This document shows, one piece after another, positions 33,608 through 43,337 of a stretch of DNA of 64,000 bases. The translations under genes and the position numbers were made by a program. The notes under the pieces are model-generated. The model made no database searches. It had not been told where the DNA came from and worked only from the letters and a program-made list of their open reading frames with translations. This stretch comes from Embleya sp040629175 (lineage in GTDB: Bacteria; Actinomycetota; Actinomycetes; Streptomycetales; Streptomycetaceae). The DNA lies in NCBI RefSeq assembly GCF_040629175.1, contig NZ_JBEXUX010000020.1, positions 62,001 to 126,000 of the forward strand, in the 5' to 3' direction. Within the stretch, counting starts at the first letter, position 1; each line of letters begins with the position of its first letter.

Positions 33608-35830
33608 TCAGGCGGTTGGTGACGATTCGTCGGAAACATTCCCGGTCGGTGCCGTCAGGTCGTACAGGGTCACCCCGCCCACGGTGCTCGCGGTGAACGT
33701 CTGCTCGACCCAGGTCGAGATGCTCTGCGAGGCGTTGCTGCCGCCCATGCTGCGCATTCCGCCGCCGCCCATGCCGCCACCGGCCCCGCCGCCGATGAAG
33801 TAGTGGATGCGACCATCCCTGACCAACTTTTGGAACTCGGCCAGGGTCGGCGACGGGTCGCTGCCGTTGAAGCCGCCGATCGGCATGACCGGCTTCCCGG
33901 TGGCGAGTTGATATCCCGAGGCGCTGTTGGAGCCGACCGAGGCGGCCACCCACGTGTAGTCGTCGCTGTTCTTCTTCAGGGCGGCGACCACCTCCCTGCC
34001 GGGGGTGCTGCCGTTGAGCAGGCCGCCCATGCCGCCCCCGCCTGCGCCGCCGCCTCGGCGCGGCGTCGTTCCGGGCGGAACGGCGCCGTTGCCCGGAGTG
34101 GTTCGCTGCCCGCGCGGACCGGCCGTACCGTCGGGGGTCTGCCCGTTCTGCCCGGGAACGCCCTGGAACGGCTGGGCCCCCTGGCCGGGTTGCGCGCCCG
34201 GGGCTTGCCCCGGCGGCCCGCCCTGGACCCCGCGCTGCCCGTCCCCGAAGCCGCCCGGTCCGCCCGGTCCGCCCGGCCCACCGGGCCCACCCGGTCCGCC
34301 GCGCCCGAAGCCCATGCCCGCCGGGCCCGCGCTCGGGATCGACCCGCCCTTGGCGGTGGCGACGGTGTCCCACGTGTACGCCGCAGGCCCCGCCAGCAGC
34401 GCCGCCACGGACACCGCGGCGGCCACCGGCGCGAGCCCACGCAGCGCGACGAACGCGGCGCCGAACACGGCCAGTGCGCCGAGGATTCCGCCGACGAGCA
34501 CGACGTGCCGCAACCACGGATGCCAGTCCGGCGTGCGGTCGAGCAGGTGGTACGACCACCACGCGCCCACCGCGACGGTCACCGCCGCGACCGCCGCGGC
34601 GCGCGGATCGTGCCGCCGTTCCCACAGCAGCGCGGCCCCCATCGCCACCACCGCGGCGATCGCCGGGGCCAACGCGATGTTGTAGTAGGCGTGGAAGATG
34701 CCCGCCATGTAACTGAAGACCAACCCGGTGGTCAGCAACCAGCCGCCCCACAACACGATCGCCGCCCGGGCCGGATCGGTCCGCGGCGCGCGCCGGGTCG
34801 CCCACAGACCCACCACCAGCAGGATCAGCGCGGCGGGCAACAACCAGGAGATCTGGCCGCCCATTTCGGCGTTGAACAGCCGGTCCCACCCGGTGGCACC
34901 CCAGTTGCCGCCGCCACCGCGCGGCCCTCCGCCGCCGCCCACGCTGCCGGTCTCGTTGCCGTTGAGCCGGCCGAGGCCGTTGTAACCCAGCGTCAGTTCG
35001 AGGATCGAGTTGTGTTGCGAGCCGCCGATGTAGGGACGGGACGATTCCGGCCACAATTCGACGATCGCGATCCACCAGCCGCCGGCGACCAACAACGCGA
35101 GCCCGGACCACAGCAGTTGCCGTACCCGACGCCAGAAGCCGACCGGCGCGCAGACCAGGTACACCAGCGCGAAGGCGGGCACGATCAGGAACGCCTGGAG
35201 CATCTTGGCCAGGAACCCGAAGCCCACACACGCACCGGCCAGCAACAGCCACCGGGTGCTCGCGTGCTCCTGGGCGCGCAACACCGCGTATCCGGCGACG
35301 GTCAGCAGCAGCACCAGCAGCGCGTCCGGATTGTTGAACCGGAACATCAACGCCGCGACCGGGGTCAGGGCCAGCACGGCACCGGCCAACAGCCCGGCCC
35401 AGGCCGGGAATCGGCGCCGTACGGCCAGGTAGAGCACACCGACCGTGGCCACCCCCTCCAGCGCCTGCGGGACCAGGATGCTCCACGCGTTGACGCCGAA
35501 GACCCGGGCGGACAGGCCCATCACCCACAGCGACGCCGGGGTCTTGTCGACGGTGATCGAGTTGCCCGCGTCCGAGGACCCGAAGAAGAACGCCTCCCAA
35601 CTCTGCGTCCCGGCCTGAACGGCGGCCGAATAGAACGAGTTCGCCCAGCCCGAGGCGCCCAGGCCCCAGATGTACAGCAGACCGGTCCCGATCAGCAGCG
35701 CGAGCAACGCGGGGCGCACCCAGGGCGCATCCGCCTCGCGTCCGCGAGCCAGTCGGGCGTACCAGGGCCGTCGCGTCGCCGCGCCGCTCCCGGGCACCGG
35801 GATGGGCAGCGGAGCCACCACGGCGGTCAT
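33608..35830 (-). CDS. GT39-family membrane glycosyltransferase (YkcB-like)
   Basis: A 740-residue polytopic protein of the dolichyl-phosphate-mannose-protein mannosyltransferase/ArnT superfamily. The N-terminal loop carries NSITVDKTPASLWVMGLSAR, about 12 membrane segments follow to residue 500, and an extracytoplasmic C-terminal domain has YTWVAASVGSN and PVMPIGGFNGSDPSPTLAEF, as in the YkcB group. Between them lies a 130-residue collagen-like insertion (GGPGGPGGPGG) and Gly/Gln-rich stretches. It is coupled (ATGA) to a GT2-GtrA gene, as ykcC-ykcB in Bacillus: the GT2 makes a polyprenyl-phosphate sugar, this enzyme transfers the sugar outside the membrane. Acceptor unknown. Confidence 0.85.
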   Translation of the reverse strand: MTAVVAPLPIPVPGSGAATRRPWYARLARGREADAPWVRPALLALLIGTGLLYIWGLGASGWANSFYSAAVQAGTQSWEAFFFGSSDAGNSITVDKTPASLWVMGLSARVFGVNAWSILVPQALEGVATVGVLYLAVRRRFPAWAGLLAGAVLALTPVAALMFRFNNPDALLVLLLTVAGYAVLRAQEHASTRWLLLAGACVGFGFLAKMLQAFLIVPAFALVYLVCAPVGFWRRVRQLLWSGLALLVAGGWWIAIVELWPESSRPYIGGSQHNSILELTLGYNGLGRLNGNETGSVGGGGGPRGGGGNWGATGWDRLFNAEMGGQISWLLPAALILLVVGLWATRRAPRTDPARAAIVLWGGWLLTTGLVFSYMAGIFHAYYNIALAPAIAAVVAMGAALLWERRHDPRAAAVAAVTVAVGAWWSYHLLDRTPDWHPWLRHVVLVGGILGALAVFGAAFVALRGLAPVAAAVSVAALLAGPAAYTWDTVATAKGGSIPSAGPAGMGFGRGGPGGPGGPGGPGGPGGFGDGQRGVQGGPPGQAPGAQPGQGAQPFQGVPGQNGQTPDGTAGPRGQRTTPGNGAVPPGTTPRRGGGAGGGGMGGLLNGSTPGREVVAALKKNSDDYTWVAASVGSNSASGYQLATGKPVMPIGGFNGSDPSPTLAEFQKLVRDGRIHYFIGGGAGGGMGGGGMRSMGGSNASQSISTWVEQTFTASTVGGVTLYDLTAPTGNVSDESSPTA

Positions 35831-37290
35831 GCGTCCTCACCTGCCGAATCGATCGAACCGACCGGAGCGACCGAGCCGACCGAGCCGACCGAGCCCGACG
35901 AGACCGGCGAACCGGTCGACCCCGCCGAACCGGCCGCACCGCGCGTGGCGTTGGACGTGATCGAAGTCACCGAGGCAATCCGCGCGCCCGGGCCTGTCGC
36001 GCCCGCCGACCCGGCCGAACCCGCCGACCCGCCCGGATCCGCCGGGCCGCTCGGATCGTCCGGCCCACCCGGATCGTCCGGACCACCCGATCCCAACGCA
36101 TGCACCGAAGCCACGACTCCCGCCGTACGAAACACCCACACCCGCAGCAGCAGGAATCGCACGATGGTGGCCACCGCCCCCGCCACGACCAGCGCGCCCA
36201 CTTCGACCCCCCGCGCAGGCCGCTGCACGGCCCCGTGCAGGGCGCCCAGCGTCGCGCTGCTCAACGCGAGCCCGACCACGAAGGCCAGGCCGCCCTGGGC
36301 CTGATGGCGCCACACCCCGGCCCGCCCGCGTACCCCGAAGGTGAACCGGCGGTTGGCCGCGGTGTTCGCGATCGTGGTCATCGTCAGGGCCAGCGCGTTC
36401 GCGGCCAGCGGACCCATGTCACCGCGCAACAGGACGTACAGCAGCAGGTGCGCCAGCGTGCTGACCAGCCCGATCAGCGCGAAGCGCGGGAGTTGCACGC
36501 GCATGGACGCCGGCAGCCGCGCGTCGCGCACCCGCGCCGGGACCGACACCCGGAACGTTCCCGCCGCGATCCGCCTGGCCACCCGCGCCATGCCGCGCAG
36601 ATCGTCCAGCGCGGTGTGCCACACGTCGACCCGACTGTCCGGGTCGTCGATCCAGTCCACCGGGACCTCGTGGATGCGCAACCCGTTGCGCTCGGCGAGC
36701 AAAAGCAGTTCGGTGTCGAAGAACCACTCCTCGTCGTGCACATGCGGCAGCAACGCCTGCGCGACCACCGTGCGCGCCGCCTTGAAGCCGCACTGCGCGT
36801 CCGAGAAGTGCGTCGCGAACACCCCGCGCAGCAGCAGGTTGTAGGACCGCGAGACCACCTCGCGGCGCGGCCCGCGGACCACCGCCGCCGAACGGGCCAG
36901 TCGGGTGCCGATGGCCAGATCGCTGTGGCCGCTGACCAACGGCGCGACCAGCGGCAGGAAGGCGTCCAGGTCGGTGGACAGGTCGACGTCCATGTACGCG
37001 ACCACGTCCGCGTCGGACTCGGCCCACACCTTGCGCAGCGCCCGGCCGCGACCCTTGCGGTCCAGGTGCACCGCACGTACGTGCGGCAGTTCGCGGGCCA
37101 GCTCGCGGGCCACCCGCCAGGTCGCGTCGGTGCTGGCGTTGTCCGCGATGACGATGCGGAAGGCGTACGGGAATCCGCCGAGCAGATAGGCGTGCAGTCG
37201 ATGCACGCTCGCGGCCAGGACGTGTGCCTCGTTGTACACGGGCACCACCACGTCCACGATCCGCGTGCGAATCGGTGTCGTCAGGCTCAT
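35827..37290 (-). CDS. polyprenyl-phosphate glycosyltransferase (GT2) fused to GtrA
   Basis: A 487-residue fusion. Residues 10-240 are a family-2 glycosyltransferase with VVVPVYNEAHVLAASVHRL, ADNASTDATW, the DxD in YMDVDLSTDLDAF and DAQCGFKAA, typical of dolichyl/polyprenyl-phosphate hexose synthases. Residues 270-395 are a GtrA-like four-helix membrane domain (LPRFALIGLVSTLAHLL, NTAANRRFTFG). GtrA proteins flip or hold the lipid-linked sugar. The last 85 residues are a Gly/Ser/Ala/Pro low-complexity tail encoded by repeats of CCGACCGAG type. It starts the two-gene operon with the GT39 enzyme. Confidence 0.88.
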   Translation of the reverse strand: MSLTTPIRTRIVDVVVPVYNEAHVLAASVHRLHAYLLGGFPYAFRIVIADNASTDATWRVARELARELPHVRAVHLDRKGRGRALRKVWAESDADVVAYMDVDLSTDLDAFLPLVAPLVSGHSDLAIGTRLARSAAVVRGPRREVVSRSYNLLLRGVFATHFSDAQCGFKAARTVVAQALLPHVHDEEWFFDTELLLLAERNGLRIHEVPVDWIDDPDSRVDVWHTALDDLRGMARVARRIAAGTFRVSVPARVRDARLPASMRVQLPRFALIGLVSTLAHLLLYVLLRGDMGPLAANALALTMTTIANTAANRRFTFGVRGRAGVWRHQAQGGLAFVVGLALSSATLGALHGAVQRPARGVEVGALVVAGAVATIVRFLLLRVWVFRTAGVVASVHALGSGGPDDPGGPDDPSGPADPGGSAGSAGSAGATGPGARIASVTSITSNATRGAAGSAGSTGSPVSSGSVGSVGSVAPVGSIDSAGEDA

Positions 37291-37502
37291 GCCGCGACGG
37301 TGTCGAGACGGCCTGGGAGCCGTCTGAGGCGTTTCTTAAGGCGGGATGAGAATCGATGTGCGGCCGGAAACCGGGGTAGCGCCGGCAGTCGGCCGGATGG
37401 GGGCTGGCGCGGACGGCCGTGGGATGCGAATCTCGCGTTTCGAGACGCCGATGCTGCCGATCGCAAGACGGGCGCGGCGCGACACAGCGATTCGGAGGTC
37501 GG

Positions 37503-38399
37503 ATGAACACCTCGGCGGGTAGCTCAGTGGGCGCGGATTCCGCGCAACCGTTCGTGGAGGCCGTCGAGATCCCGGCCGGGGAATGGGTCTTCAACGCCCG
37601 AGTTGCCGGACCGGCGAACGGCCGCCCGGTGTTGTTCCTGCACGGGTTCCCGCAGACATCCGCCTCCTGGACGGCGCAACTCCTGGGCCTGGCCCGGGCC
37701 GGCTACCGGGCGATCGCCTTCGACCAGCGCGGCTACTCGCCAGGCGCCCGGCCGCCCCAGGAATCGGCTTACGGGCGCGACGAGTTGGTCGGCGACGTGT
37801 TCGCCGTACTGGACACGCTGGGCCTGTCCCGGGTGGATCTGGTCGGGCACGACTGGGGCGGCGCGCTCGCGTGGCAGGTCGCGGGGTTGCGGCCGGAGCG
37901 GTTGCGCACGCTGACCGTGGTGTCCACGCCGCACCCGGCCGCACTCGCCGCGGCGGTGCGCGACGACAGCAGCGGGCAGCGGGAACAGTCTTCGTACATC
38001 AACCTGTTCCGCACCCGCGGGGTCGCCGAGGAGAAGCTGCTGGCGGACGACGCGGCCTACCTGCGGGCGGCGTTCGCCTCGCTCCCGACCGAGATCACCG
38101 AACGCTACCTCGCGGTGCTGCGTGAACCGGGCGCGCTCACCGGGGCGTTGAACTGGTACCGGGCGATCGACCCGAAGGTGCTGCGGGACATCGGCGAGAT
38201 CGAAGTCCCGACCCTCTACGTCTGGAGCGACCGGGACACGGCGCTCGGACGCACCGCCGCCGAGGCCACCGCCGCCTCGGTCGCAGGCCCATACCGCTTC
38301 GAGGTACTCGCCGACGTCGACCACTGGGTCCCCGAGAACGGCGCGCAAGCCCTGACCGCCCTACTACTGGAGCACCTGGCGGCCTTCCCCCGGGAGTGA
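37503..38399 (+). CDS. alpha/beta hydrolase, epoxide-hydrolase-like
   Basis: A 298-residue alpha/beta hydrolase. The oxyanion motif HGFPQ near residue 48, the nucleophile elbow GHDWGG near 115 with aspartate as nucleophile, a cap domain, the acid in WSDRDTAL near 238 and the final histidine in VDHWVPE near 270 form the catalytic set of soluble epoxide hydrolases and haloalkane dehalogenases. HGFPQ favours an epoxide hydrolase. ATG at 37503 has GGAGG four bases upstream, slightly close. Monocistronic, next to the RHS island. Confidence 0.85.
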   Translation: MNTSAGSSVGADSAQPFVEAVEIPAGEWVFNARVAGPANGRPVLFLHGFPQTSASWTAQLLGLARAGYRAIAFDQRGYSPGARPPQESAYGRDELVGDVFAVLDTLGLSRVDLVGHDWGGALAWQVAGLRPERLRTLTVVSTPHPAALAAAVRDDSSGQREQSSYINLFRTRGVAEEKLLADDAAYLRAAFASLPTEITERYLAVLREPGALTGALNWYRAIDPKVLRDIGEIEVPTLYVWSDRDTALGRTAAEATAASVAGPYRFEVLADVDHWVPENGAQALTALLLEHLAAFPRE

Positions 38400-38506
38400 C
38401 CCGCGCTCCGCCCGGTCCCATCGTCGGGCCCGGGCGGACCCGATCACAGTCGGGACCATTCTGCGCCGTGTTTGCCATCCGCGCTCGAAGCACCAAGTGG
38501 GCTCCA

Positions 38507-39019
38507 TCACGGCGCTTTGCGCGCCCAGGGGAAGACGACGTCGTCGTGCCCGAACCTGGGCAGCAGGAAACGCCACGCCTCATGACGCGATGGAGTCGCC
38601 GGAAATACCTGGACCCTGATCGCCTGTTCCAGTTCGATTCGCAGATCCCCGATTTCAGCGACGGCGATGGAAAGGATGCGTGGTTTTGCGCGGCTCAGGA
38701 CACCTTCGACGACTTCCGCCCCACGGTCGTACGCATACTCCTGTTCCCGGTCCGCAGATGGAGGGGAACCTTCGGGTAGGCGTCGATACAGGTCCTCGGA
38801 CCCAAGCACGATCCGATTGCCTTGCAACAAGCGGAATGGACATTGAATATGCAACGCATATGCGCGGCCGGTTCGAGCAGGTCCGCCGTCCGTCGTCGTC
38901 AACGGGACCTCGTCTCCGAACCCGAGGGTTGCCATGCTTTCAAACCTGCCGATCTCGTGAAATGTCAGACCGACCACGCGTTGCAGACTCTCATTCACCC
39001 GCTCCAGTTCGAAGCTCAT
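38507..39019 (-). CDS. candidate immunity protein of the RHS toxin
   Basis: A 170-residue cytoplasmic protein, no signal or membrane segment. It starts with ATG at 39019, overlapping the RHS stop (ATGA), the position and coupling expected of an immunity gene. MSFELERVNESLQRVVGLTF opens the chain and QVFPATPSRHEAWRFLLPRFGHDDVVF closes it. I do not recognise the family. The gene is less GC-rich than the surroundings, like its toxin, which fits joint transfer. The role as immunity protein is inferred from position only. Confidence 0.6.
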   Translation of the reverse strand: MSFELERVNESLQRVVGLTFHEIGRFESMATLGFGDEVPLTTTDGGPARTGRAYALHIQCPFRLLQGNRIVLGSEDLYRRLPEGSPPSADREQEYAYDRGAEVVEGVLSRAKPRILSIAVAEIGDLRIELEQAIRVQVFPATPSRHEAWRFLLPRFGHDDVVFPWARKAP

Positions 39020-42000
39020 TGCCGCCCTCCTCCAAACATATGCCGGACTTCAGCCAAGACGCCTTGATAGCCGTAGCCCTTCCCGGAGATCTCATGATGC
39101 ACGCGCTCCACTTCCGCAGGAGTCAGTGTGCGACCAATCTCACCTTGCACGACTACGATGGCGTCCCTGGCTTGTTTGTTCTGCCTCTCGTGGTCTTGGG
39201 TGGTGTCGTATCCATCGCCGTCCCCGTTACCTGGATCCCAGTCGGGAATAGGGAATGAATAGGGCTCGTCATCGGGTGATCCCGTGCCGCAGTGAATGAG
39301 ACCGAGAGGGTCCTGAAGTGTGAGCGGATTGGTCACATAGCCATGGTTGTTGTGAGCCGCCGCAAGCCCTAAAGGGTCGGCAGATTGGTAGGATGCGATC
39401 TCTGGTCGATAATATCGGAACAGATTATAGCTCGAATCTGTTTCGGCATCATAGTACTGACCGGGGAATCGAAGAAGGCAAACGACGTCTGCGGCCGCCT
39501 CGGTGGACGCTCCCCACAAGCTCGGCCGTGAGCGCCAGGAAACCTCACTGGTCGAGGACACCAATTCGGTGGGTGTGCCGACCAAATCCGTGAGGATCGC
39601 GTAGAAACGTCGGTCTATCTCGTCCTGAGTGGAGTGCTTGAAATCGGTTTGGGTCAGCGGGCGGTGGGTTCCCGGCGCGTAGTCCCACGTGGTGACTTCA
39701 CCTGCGTTCGTCGACTGCTCGGCGAGTCTATTGCCGTCCCAGGTGAAAGAAATTCGCTCACCGAGTTCCTGGTCGTCGACGATCCGTCGTTTCTCGACCC
39801 GACGCCCGAGGGGGTCGTATGTGTATTTCCACTGCTCACCCGCCGGTGTCACAACGTGGGTCAGACGGTCATCGGCATCCCACGAGTACCGCCAGACTCT
39901 ACTTTTCCCCGACAAGGTTTTGCGTGTCACACGGGCGATGCGTCCTTGATCGTCGTGAATATAGTGGGTGCGGCCGGCGCGGCGGACCAATGTCCCTTTA
40001 GTCTCCCGACCACCTTGATCGTGGTTATCGGAACCCGGCCAGAATGCATCCGTGACGTTGCCGATCGCATCGTATGCGTAGCGTTCCGACCAGTTGTGGC
40101 CGTGGACTGCGGTAACCCTCCCCATCTGGTCGAGATCATAAGTACGAATTCCGGTCGCTTGATCCTCCAATGATGTGACGAAGCCATCCGCGCGATAGCT
40201 GTACTCGCGATGGGTAATCCGCTCGGGCGCCCCGCTTGGATCCAGAGTAGCGATCAGTTTATTTTGTTCCGAGCCGGCGCTGAGGGATTGAGTTCTCAAT
40301 CGTCCTGCGATATCCCAGGTTGTGGCGAGGTTGAGACTCGAACCGAAGGCTCGCCCGACTTCACGGCCCGCCTCATCGTAAGTAAAAACCATCGTCTCGT
40401 CCGCCGTGGTCAGCGCGACCGGCCGACCAGCGGCATCCCAACGCCACTCGGCGATTGCGCCGTTCGGGGTTTCGCGACGCGTACGCTGTCCTACTTCGTC
40501 ATATGTGTTGGCCAACACATGACCGTTGCTGTTCTCTTCGACGACTCGACCGGCCATGTCGCGTTTCAAGGCAAGATGCACGTCGCGGTTTGTCGCTTGG
40601 ATCAGGCGGCCGCAGGCGTCGTACGCGAAGGTGGTGGTGTGCCCATCGGCTTCGAGCCGCTGGGAGACCAAGCGACCCATTGTGTCACGAGCGTACGAGA
40701 CGACCTCGGCTGCGCCGTTGCTGCGCAGAATCAACCGGCCCGATGGATCGTGGCGGTAGGTGATTTCCCGGCCGTCGAAGTCGGTCTCGGCGATCAGGCG
40801 ACCTCCCGGGTCGTATTCGTACGTCCAGGTCTGTCCGTGTGGGTTGGTGACCTCGGTCAGTCGAAGCTCGGTGTCGTAGGCAAACTCGTATCGCACTCCA
40901 TCGGGGTCGATCCGGGCCGCAGGTAAATCGAAGTGAGCCACCTCGAAGCGGGTGATCCCTCCCACCGCGTCGCACTGCTCGATCAGGTTTCCTTCGCCGT
41001 CCCAGATCCACGTCTGGTGTGCGCCGTCCGGGCCTTCGCGCCGGCAGGGTCGGCCCTCGGGAGTCCAAGCTTGGCGGGTTACCGCGCCGTCGGGTGCGGT
41101 AGTGGCAACCACCCGGCCCCAGGCATCACGTTCGTACGTCGTGACGCCACCTGACGGATCGACCATCCGAGTGAGCAGACCAGCGGGGTTCCGCGTCATC
41201 GTTGTGGCGGCCCCGAGTGAGTTCGTGGCAGATGTGATGGCGCCGTATTCGTCGACATCGAAGACCGTGGTGTTTCCGGTGGAGGTTGTTGAAGTGAGAA
41301 GATTTCCTCGTGCCGAGTATGTATACAACCGAACCGAATCCCCGGGACCGGTCACCCGAACGGGGAGACAAACAGGCCCGTCATACTCCGTGGTTATCTG
41401 CGTGCCGTCGGGGCGCTCGATGCCCAGCACGTTGCCAAGGTGGTCGTATGTGTATCGGGTTGTGTGCCCGGATCGGTCCGTGACGGCGAGGAGTTGGTGC
41501 CATTGGTCCCACTTCTTGACGACGGTGTGGCCGATCGGGTCGACTATTCGCTCGACCTGTGACCACTCGTTGTAGGCGTACTTGCTGATGTCGCCGAGGG
41601 AGTTTGTGTAGTAGGTGACCCGGTACGTGTCGTCGTAGCGGAAAGAACCGCTCAGGTATCCGTCGGACCCGCACGCACGTACGCACCGACCTGCGGAGTC
41701 GTACTCGTAGTGATACTCGGTTCCGTTGCGATCGCACCACGAGATCATCCGGTGTTCGTCGTCGTAGGTGAAGCGCTGGGCCGCACCGCTGGAGTCGAAC
41801 ACCTCCGTCAGGTCGCCCCGCTCACTGTACCCATAGCGCACCAAAACCAACTCGTCGCCCGCAGACGGAAGATGACTCTCCGGATGTGTGTCGAGCAGGC
41901 GCAGGGTGACGATCCGACCCATTGCCGTGTCCACGGCGATTTGGTAGCCGCCGTTGTGTCGGACCCCGATGAGGGTGCCGTGGTCGTCGTATTCGATTGC

Positions 42001-43326
42001 GATGGCGTTGCCGTTGCGATCGATGATGGATTCGAGGAGGAAGATCCTCGTGTTGGCGATTGGGCGGAACGTCAACCCCAGACCGAGCTTCGGTTTGCCG
42101 ATCACGACCGCTCCGTCCGGCTGACCGTCCCAGGCCAGTGGCCAGCGCGAGCCGCCGTATGGAAGTACGAATCGGTCCGGCTCGGGCATCGGATACCGCA
42201 GGGTCACTCCGTCGGCGGACCGGAAGACGACCCCGTCCTGGTCGAACTCCACATGCTGGTCGAGTACCGATGCCCACGATGCGCCGAAGTGGCGGCCGTG
42301 GCGGTAGGAGGATCGGTGATCGCGCCCGAGCACGAGTGGTAGCACACCCGCCAATCGCAGATCGATCTGCGTCAACGACACCTCGCCGGTGACCGGATCG
42401 ACGGGATCCCCGCAGGACTCACACGTCTCCTTCGGGCGGTCCTTTTTGCTCAGATCGACCGGATCGGGGGCGTCCGGTCGGGCGATTGTCACCGCCTTGC
42501 TGCCGCCGCCTGTCAGCACCGAGATGAGCAGGTCGGGGGCGGTGAGACCGAGGGCTCGTGCCGGGTTCTTGCTCCACTCCTCCCAGTTGACCGCGTCCTT
42601 CGCGAACCCCACGGGGTCGCTGAACGCCTGTTGGTAACCGGCAGCGATCTGCTTGAGGTCCGTCAGGTAGGCCCCGGGTTCCGCGTACAGCCGGCCCGGG
42701 TTCAGCATCGCGGCCGTCTCCACCAGACCGACCACGCTGTCCTTCGCACCGCCCCCGAAGCTGGTGAGCGCTGTGGTGATCGGGTCACCGCCGCTGGGTG
42801 CCGCCTGGATGCCCTTGTCGATGCTCTCGGTGAAGCTCTCCTGAGCGTCCTTGAGTCGGGCCCGGATCCGGCCCAACTCCTCCTCGGCCTCTTTGAGTCG
42901 TTCCTTGCCCAAGTCCTTGTCGGGGGTCGACGGGGCCACGTTGTTGTTCCGGGCGGTCTCGCGGTCGATCTGCCACTGCGCCGACCATGCGCGCGCCGCG
43001 TTTGCCTCCGGGATTACCCGCGCCGCGACGTCTGCCTGCGCCTGCCGCAACGCACCCGCATATCCGCGCAACGCGTTCGCCGCATCGGTGAAATGCCGAA
43101 CGGCCTTGTCCAGGGTCTTCGGCAGATCCTCCATCTGGCCGACGAACCCCTCGGCAGCCTTGCCGCCCCACTCCTCAATCTTCGCCATGGGCCGCATTCG
43201 ACCGGCCGCGTCCGCCGACGAGGTCGAATACAAGGCGAACGTATCCGCCAGCGTCTCCAGGACACTTGCGTCACCCGGGATCAGGTCCGTGACGACCGGG
43301 CAATCGGGAATGCTGTTCTTGCCCAC
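39016..43326 (-). CDS. RHS-repeat polymorphic toxin with WXG-like N-terminus
   Basis: A 1436-residue protein. Residues 10-150 are helical with a WGG turn (EEWGGKAAEGF near 53), like WXG100/ESX substrates, suggesting export by a type VII system. A coiled-coil linker follows (EEELGRIRARLKDAQ). Near residue 310 CESCGDPVDPVTGEVSL opens a DUF6531-like module, then about 900 residues of YD/RHS repeats (for example YDSAGRCVRA, YDPGGRLIAETD) form the shell. The RHS hallmark YRPEIASYQSADPLGL near 1330 ends the core. The last 90 residues are the variable tip, with NKQARDAIVVVQ, LTPAEVERVHHEISGKGYGYQ and VRHMF; its activity is unknown. GTG at 43326 follows AGGGGTG. Confidence 0.88.
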   Translation of the reverse strand: MGKNSIPDCPVVTDLIPGDASVLETLADTFALYSTSSADAAGRMRPMAKIEEWGGKAAEGFVGQMEDLPKTLDKAVRHFTDAANALRGYAGALRQAQADVAARVIPEANAARAWSAQWQIDRETARNNNVAPSTPDKDLGKERLKEAEEELGRIRARLKDAQESFTESIDKGIQAAPSGGDPITTALTSFGGGAKDSVVGLVETAAMLNPGRLYAEPGAYLTDLKQIAAGYQQAFSDPVGFAKDAVNWEEWSKNPARALGLTAPDLLISVLTGGGSKAVTIARPDAPDPVDLSKKDRPKETCESCGDPVDPVTGEVSLTQIDLRLAGVLPLVLGRDHRSSYRHGRHFGASWASVLDQHVEFDQDGVVFRSADGVTLRYPMPEPDRFVLPYGGSRWPLAWDGQPDGAVVIGKPKLGLGLTFRPIANTRIFLLESIIDRNGNAIAIEYDDHGTLIGVRHNGGYQIAVDTAMGRIVTLRLLDTHPESHLPSAGDELVLVRYGYSERGDLTEVFDSSGAAQRFTYDDEHRMISWCDRNGTEYHYEYDSAGRCVRACGSDGYLSGSFRYDDTYRVTYYTNSLGDISKYAYNEWSQVERIVDPIGHTVVKKWDQWHQLLAVTDRSGHTTRYTYDHLGNVLGIERPDGTQITTEYDGPVCLPVRVTGPGDSVRLYTYSARGNLLTSTTSTGNTTVFDVDEYGAITSATNSLGAATTMTRNPAGLLTRMVDPSGGVTTYERDAWGRVVATTAPDGAVTRQAWTPEGRPCRREGPDGAHQTWIWDGEGNLIEQCDAVGGITRFEVAHFDLPAARIDPDGVRYEFAYDTELRLTEVTNPHGQTWTYEYDPGGRLIAETDFDGREITYRHDPSGRLILRSNGAAEVVSYARDTMGRLVSQRLEADGHTTTFAYDACGRLIQATNRDVHLALKRDMAGRVVEENSNGHVLANTYDEVGQRTRRETPNGAIAEWRWDAAGRPVALTTADETMVFTYDEAGREVGRAFGSSLNLATTWDIAGRLRTQSLSAGSEQNKLIATLDPSGAPERITHREYSYRADGFVTSLEDQATGIRTYDLDQMGRVTAVHGHNWSERYAYDAIGNVTDAFWPGSDNHDQGGRETKGTLVRRAGRTHYIHDDQGRIARVTRKTLSGKSRVWRYSWDADDRLTHVVTPAGEQWKYTYDPLGRRVEKRRIVDDQELGERISFTWDGNRLAEQSTNAGEVTTWDYAPGTHRPLTQTDFKHSTQDEIDRRFYAILTDLVGTPTELVSSTSEVSWRSRPSLWGASTEAAADVVCLLRFPGQYYDAETDSSYNLFRYYRPEIASYQSADPLGLAAAHNNHGYVTNPLTLQDPLGLIHCGTGSPDDEPYSFPIPDWDPGNGDGDGYDTTQDHERQNKQARDAIVVVQGEIGRTLTPAEVERVHHEISGKGYGYQGVLAEVRHMFGGGRQ

Positions 43327-43337
43327 AGAGCCCACCC

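Noticed and set aside
33608..35830. GGP-repeat stretch as a possible CRISPR-like or mobile repeat
   Set aside because: The repeats are short, in frame and code for a collagen-like linker inside the glycosyltransferase.
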